The notes below the pieces were generated by a model that saw nothing but the letters and a program-made list of their open reading frames with translations, was not told the origin of the DNA and did not search any database. This document shows, in pieces, positions 61,397 to 64,000 of a stretch of DNA of 64,000 nt. Both the position numbers and the translations under genes were made by a program. Numbering within the stretch: the stretch's first letter is position 1; the number at the start of each line of letters is the position of its first letter. Origin of the DNA: Lewinellaceae bacterium (lineage in GTDB: Bacteria > Bacteroidota > Bacteroidia > Chitinophagales > Saprospiraceae); assembly GCA_020636105.1 (NCBI GenBank), contig JACJYL010000001.1, forward strand, positions 620,001-684,000, in the 5' to 3' direction.

Positions 61397-62788
61397 ATGT
61401 CGGATAAAATTTATGCCATTGTAGATATCGAAACGACAGGCGGTCGGGCCAGCCGGGATAAAATTACGGAAATTGCCATAGTTTTACACGATGGCGAAGA
61501 TATTATTGATACTTACGAGACACTAATTAACCCTGAATGTTCCATTCCTTATGGCATAACCGAACTCACAGGTATCAACCAGGAAATGGTAGCCGATGCT
61601 CCCAAGTTTTATGAGGTGGCCCGGAAGATCGTCGAAATGACGGAGGATTGTATTTTTGTGGCACACAATGTCCGGTTTGATTATGGTTTCATCCGTACGG
61701 AATTCCAGCGATTGGGATTTAGTTTTGTCCGCAAACAATTGTGCACGGTGCGTCTGGCCAGAAAAACGATCCCGGGACTTGGATCTTACGGCCTGAGTAA
61801 CCTCATCCGTTACATGGGCATTGAAGTGGACAACCGCCACCGCGCTATGGGTGATGCCCTGGCCACTGCCGAATTGTTCCGACGGATCATGGAAGCTCAA
61901 CAGAATAAAACGGAAGTAGCCAGTATGGTCAACCTGGGGATCAAGGAATCCAAATTGCCAAAGAATATCAACATGGAATACATTCATGCCTTGCCAGAGG
62001 AATGTGGCGTTTATTACATGCACGACAAGGAAGGGAAAGTGGTTTATGTTGGAAAAAGTATTGACATCAAAAAGAGGATTGCCAGCCACTTTGCGGAACA
62101 ATCCTCCAAAGCCTCCAGGTTGCAGCAATTGGTCCATGAGATCACTTACGAACCCACCGGAAGTGAATTGATCGCCCTCCTGCTCGAATCCCATGAGATC
62201 AAAAGAATTCGCCCACAGGTAAACAGGGCACAGCGATCCCAAAGATTTCCCTGGGCCATCCATTATTATTACAATGACGACGGGTTTATTTGTTTTGATG
62301 TCATAAGAGTGGCGGCTAAAGACAGGGCGAAATATCATTTAATTTCTGAATACCCCAAACCGGCCATTGCCAAGGGGCGGCTCAACTTTGTGCTGGAGAA
62401 TTTCGAACTTTGTGCCCGATATTGCAATATTCAAAAAGGAAATGGCGCTTGTTTTAATCATCATGTAGGCAAATGCCACGGGGCCTGCGCCGGCAAAGAA
62501 GACAGGGCGAGTTACAACATCAGGGCCCAGGAAGCCCTGGAATCTTTAACCGCCATTTTTAAGGAGAATTTTTTTATCATAGATAAAGGCCGATCTGAAG
62601 AAGAATTAGGCGTGGTGCTGGTTAGTGATGGCAATTACCAGGGATTTGGCTACATTGACAAGCAGGAGAATCATAATGCTTCTACCCTACTGGACGCCAT
62701 CAAATACTATCCGGGCAACCCTGAAACCACACGAATCATCCAGTCTTTTTTGAGTAAACATCCGGAAGTGAAGGTGATTAAAATATAG
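61397..62788 (+). CDS. DEDDh exonuclease / GIY-YIG (UvrC-N-like) fusion nuclease
   Basis: A 463-residue fusion. Residues 1-165 form a DnaQ-like 3'-5' exonuclease with Exo I YAIVDIETTGG, Exo II HNVRFDYGF and Exo III HRAMGDALATAE. Residues about 195-285 form a GIY-YIG endonuclease domain (CGVYYMHDKEGKVVYVGKS, then IDIKKRIASHF and the Glu of ALLLESHEIKRIRP). The C-terminal region has a Cys-rich segment, CARYCNIQKGNGACF followed by HHVGKCHGACAG, whose last three Cys match the spacing of UvrC iron-sulfur cysteines. Related Cho-like fusions are thought to act in DNA repair. It has its own ATG and no operon partner. Confidence 0.92.
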   Translation: MSDKIYAIVDIETTGGRASRDKITEIAIVLHDGEDIIDTYETLINPECSIPYGITELTGINQEMVADAPKFYEVARKIVEMTEDCIFVAHNVRFDYGFIRTEFQRLGFSFVRKQLCTVRLARKTIPGLGSYGLSNLIRYMGIEVDNRHRAMGDALATAELFRRIMEAQQNKTEVASMVNLGIKESKLPKNINMEYIHALPEECGVYYMHDKEGKVVYVGKSIDIKKRIASHFAEQSSKASRLQQLVHEITYEPTGSELIALLLESHEIKRIRPQVNRAQRSQRFPWAIHYYYNDDGFICFDVIRVAAKDRAKYHLISEYPKPAIAKGRLNFVLENFELCARYCNIQKGNGACFNHHVGKCHGACAGKEDRASYNIRAQEALESLTAIFKENFFIIDKGRSEEELGVVLVSDGNYQGFGYIDKQENHNASTLLDAIKYYPGNPETTRIIQSFLSKHPEVKVIKI

Positions 62789-62807
62789 TTTTACACAGGG
62801 CCACTCT

Positions 62808-62841
62808 AAAAAAGGCAGCCCCGGAAAATCCGAAGCTGCCT
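62808..62841 (-). terminator. Rho-independent terminator of the PKD/T9SS gene
   Basis: On the minus strand AGGCAGC / GCTGCCT (62835-62841 with 62813-62819), with an inner CGGA/TCCG pairing, is followed by TTTTTT (62808-62813). It also separates the convergent exonuclease gene. Confidence 0.8.
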
Positions 62842-62886
62842 CAGAAGGAATTAAAATTTAAGGTGCTTAATTCTAATATTCTAAAA

Positions 62887-64000
62887 TCAATCCTTTACAA
62901 TTTTCAAAGTCGTCGTACCTGTACCACTTTGTATCCTGGCAAAATAAATGCCTTCGGGAAGGGCGACAATATTCAGCTCTGCCGTATTGGTTCCGATTTT
63001 GCCCTCTCCGGTTTCCGACATTACAACGGCACCGTTAATACTCATCAGATCAATCTGATACCTGGTGGCTTCTGACAGGTCAAAACGAAGATTGACTTTT
63101 TGGGTCGCCGGATTCGGATATGCAGCGGTGGCAGTAATCGCTTCTGTTTCATCAACACCTGTGGTCAGGGAATACTGAGGTGTCCCCGCGAAATCATCTT
63201 CATCCAGATTGACGGTGGCGCTTAGCGTATTGGTACAACCCGAGGCACTAATGATCGTAAGGGTTACCTCATAGGTTCCTCCTGCCTGATATTGGTGGAT
63301 AGGAATAAACTCATCGCTGGTTGAGCCATCACCAAAGTCCCACTGGAATTCAATGGCGTCCGGTGACGACAAATTGAGGAAGAATACCGTATTATCATCG
63401 AGGTCGTTGGAAGGGTCACCACCAATAAATGGTACGAACAAGGCCAAACATTCATTTTCATACCAAACGTTGGGATCGGAGAAAACCAGCATACTCACCG
63501 TGCTGCTGCAATCATCATTTCCAACGGTAAGGGTAACGATGTAAACACCCGGATTTTCATATACATGAACGGGGTTTTGTTCGCTGCTGGAAGTGCCATC
63601 ACCGAAGTCCCATGACCAGTAAGTCAGGTCGCCTATAGACACATCGTGGAAAGCAAAAGAAGTACCCACATCATTGGCCAGATCAAAATAGAAGATCGCC
63701 TGGCAATCAGGGCCCTCATAGGATCCACCGTTTCCAACGCAAATGTGGAGTTCAAAAACGGAAGTGCAACCTTCTGATGTTTCAATTTCAAGGGTTACTT
63801 CGTAGATGCCCTCTCCTGGAAACAAATGCGTCGGATTTTGCTCGGTACTGGTGGTACCGTCACCGAAATTCCAGGCCCATGAAGTGATCTCACCTGTGGA
63901 GGCATAAGAGGCATCGGTAAATGAAACTTCAAGTCCAATGATGCCTATCGGGTTATCATAGTTGATGTAAAATTCGGCATAACAATCCTGCTGCCAGTTG
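62887..64000 (-). CDS. PKD-repeat surface protein with T9SS sorting domain, 3' part
   Basis: The frame is open to the window edge, so only the last 370 codons are present. At least three PKD domains are visible, each with the signature WxFGDGT: WAWNFGDGTTSTEQNPTH, WSWDFGDGTSSSEQNPVH and FQWDFGDGSTSDEFIPIH. Regularly spaced Cys pairs occur between them (EGCTSVF, DDCSSTV, SGCTNTL). The C-terminus (from about ATAAYPNPATQKVNLRFDLS) is a type IX secretion sorting domain. It is probably a large adhesin-like or structural surface protein; no enzymatic domain is seen. A strong terminator follows the stop. Confidence 0.92.
   Translation of the reverse strand, partial: NWQQDCYAEFYINYDNPIGIIGLEVSFTDASYASTGEITSWAWNFGDGTTSTEQNPTHLFPGEGIYEVTLEIETSEGCTSVFELHICVGNGGSYEGPDCQAIFYFDLANDVGTSFAFHDVSIGDLTYWSWDFGDGTSSSEQNPVHVYENPGVYIVTLTVGNDDCSSTVSMLVFSDPNVWYENECLALFVPFIGGDPSNDLDDNTVFFLNLSSPDAIEFQWDFGDGSTSDEFIPIHQYQAGGTYEVTLTIISASGCTNTLSATVNLDEDDFAGTPQYSLTTGVDETEAITATAAYPNPATQKVNLRFDLSEATRYQIDLMSINGAVVMSETGEGKIGTNTAELNIVALPEGIYFARIQSGTGTTTLKIVKD

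Noticed and set aside
61523..62338. 271-residue minus-strand ORF opposite the exonuclease/GIY-YIG gene
   Set aside because: Although long, it is antisense to both nuclease domains and shows no family motifs, so it is a mirror of constrained codons.

Overview
The window is chromosomal DNA from a free-living, glycan-degrading member of the Bacteroidota, most likely Saprospiria/Lewinellaceae-like, though that lineage is inferred. The evidence is a SusC/SusD pair, three proteins ending in type IX secretion (T9SS) sorting domains, a TonB-dependent receptor, PKD, LamG and FN3 surface modules, and promoters with the Bacteroidota -33/-7 pattern (TTTG, about 20 nt, TAnnTTTG; clearest upstream of lysA). 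I see no tRNA or rRNA gene, CRISPR array, prophage or complete insertion sequence.

Layout. (1) 1-6286, plus strand: a tight cluster that looks like N-glycan core catabolism. It holds the C-terminal part of a GH92 alpha-mannosidase, a BadF-type N-acetylglucosamine kinase, a glycosylasparaginase, a CutC-family protein and a GH2 beta-mannosidase; the last three overlap end to start. (2) 6.3-10.4 kb: a START-domain protein, FabV enoyl reductase and a TonB-dependent receptor. (3) 10.5-16.7 kb, minus: a marR - membrane fusion protein - RND pump - TolC efflux operon ending in a clear terminator. (4) 16.9-20.7 kb: a CE4-like deacetylase convergent with a DUF5009 acyltransferase-like membrane protein and a GH9 glycosidase. 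(5) 20.7-21.9 kb: a TlpA-like lipoprotein, then a 600-bp gap with a 15-bp direct repeat. (6) 22.5-26.4 kb, minus: a sugar porter, fructokinase and GH32 fructan hydrolase operon. (7) 26.5-31.5 kb: a NagD-like HAD phosphatase, a small membrane protein, lysA, an ECF sigma factor with a probable anti-sigma partner, and an AraC regulator.

(8) 31.8-53.4 kb is the main accessory locus. AraC is divergent from susC-susD and two very large T9SS-exported LamG proteins. After a terminator there is a run of GH130 enzyme, solute-binding lipoprotein, Gfo/Idh/MocA oxidoreductase, two CUT1 permeases, a second GH130, an alpha/alpha-toroid lipoprotein and a MalK-type ATPase. It combines an outer-membrane SusCD system with a complete ABC sugar importer, which is unusual in Bacteroidota, and the two GH130 enzymes point to beta-mannosides. 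Three phased copies of a 9-mer between araC and susC are candidate operators, and a 180-bp element with 15-bp terminal inverted repeats sits inside the run.

(9) 53.5-55.9 kb: an arginine-decarboxylase-type enzyme plus a deoxyhypusine-synthase-like protein (polyamine synthesis). (10) 56.2-58.7 kb: a DksA-like protein without zinc cysteines and a two-component system. (11) 58.7-64 kb: a polytopic membrane protein with a NamZ/DUF1343 muramidase, a DnaQ-type exonuclease/GIY-YIG fusion, and the 3' end of a PKD-repeat T9SS protein that runs off the window.

All functional calls come from reading motifs by eye. No database search was run, so substrate assignments are inferences from family and neighbourhood.
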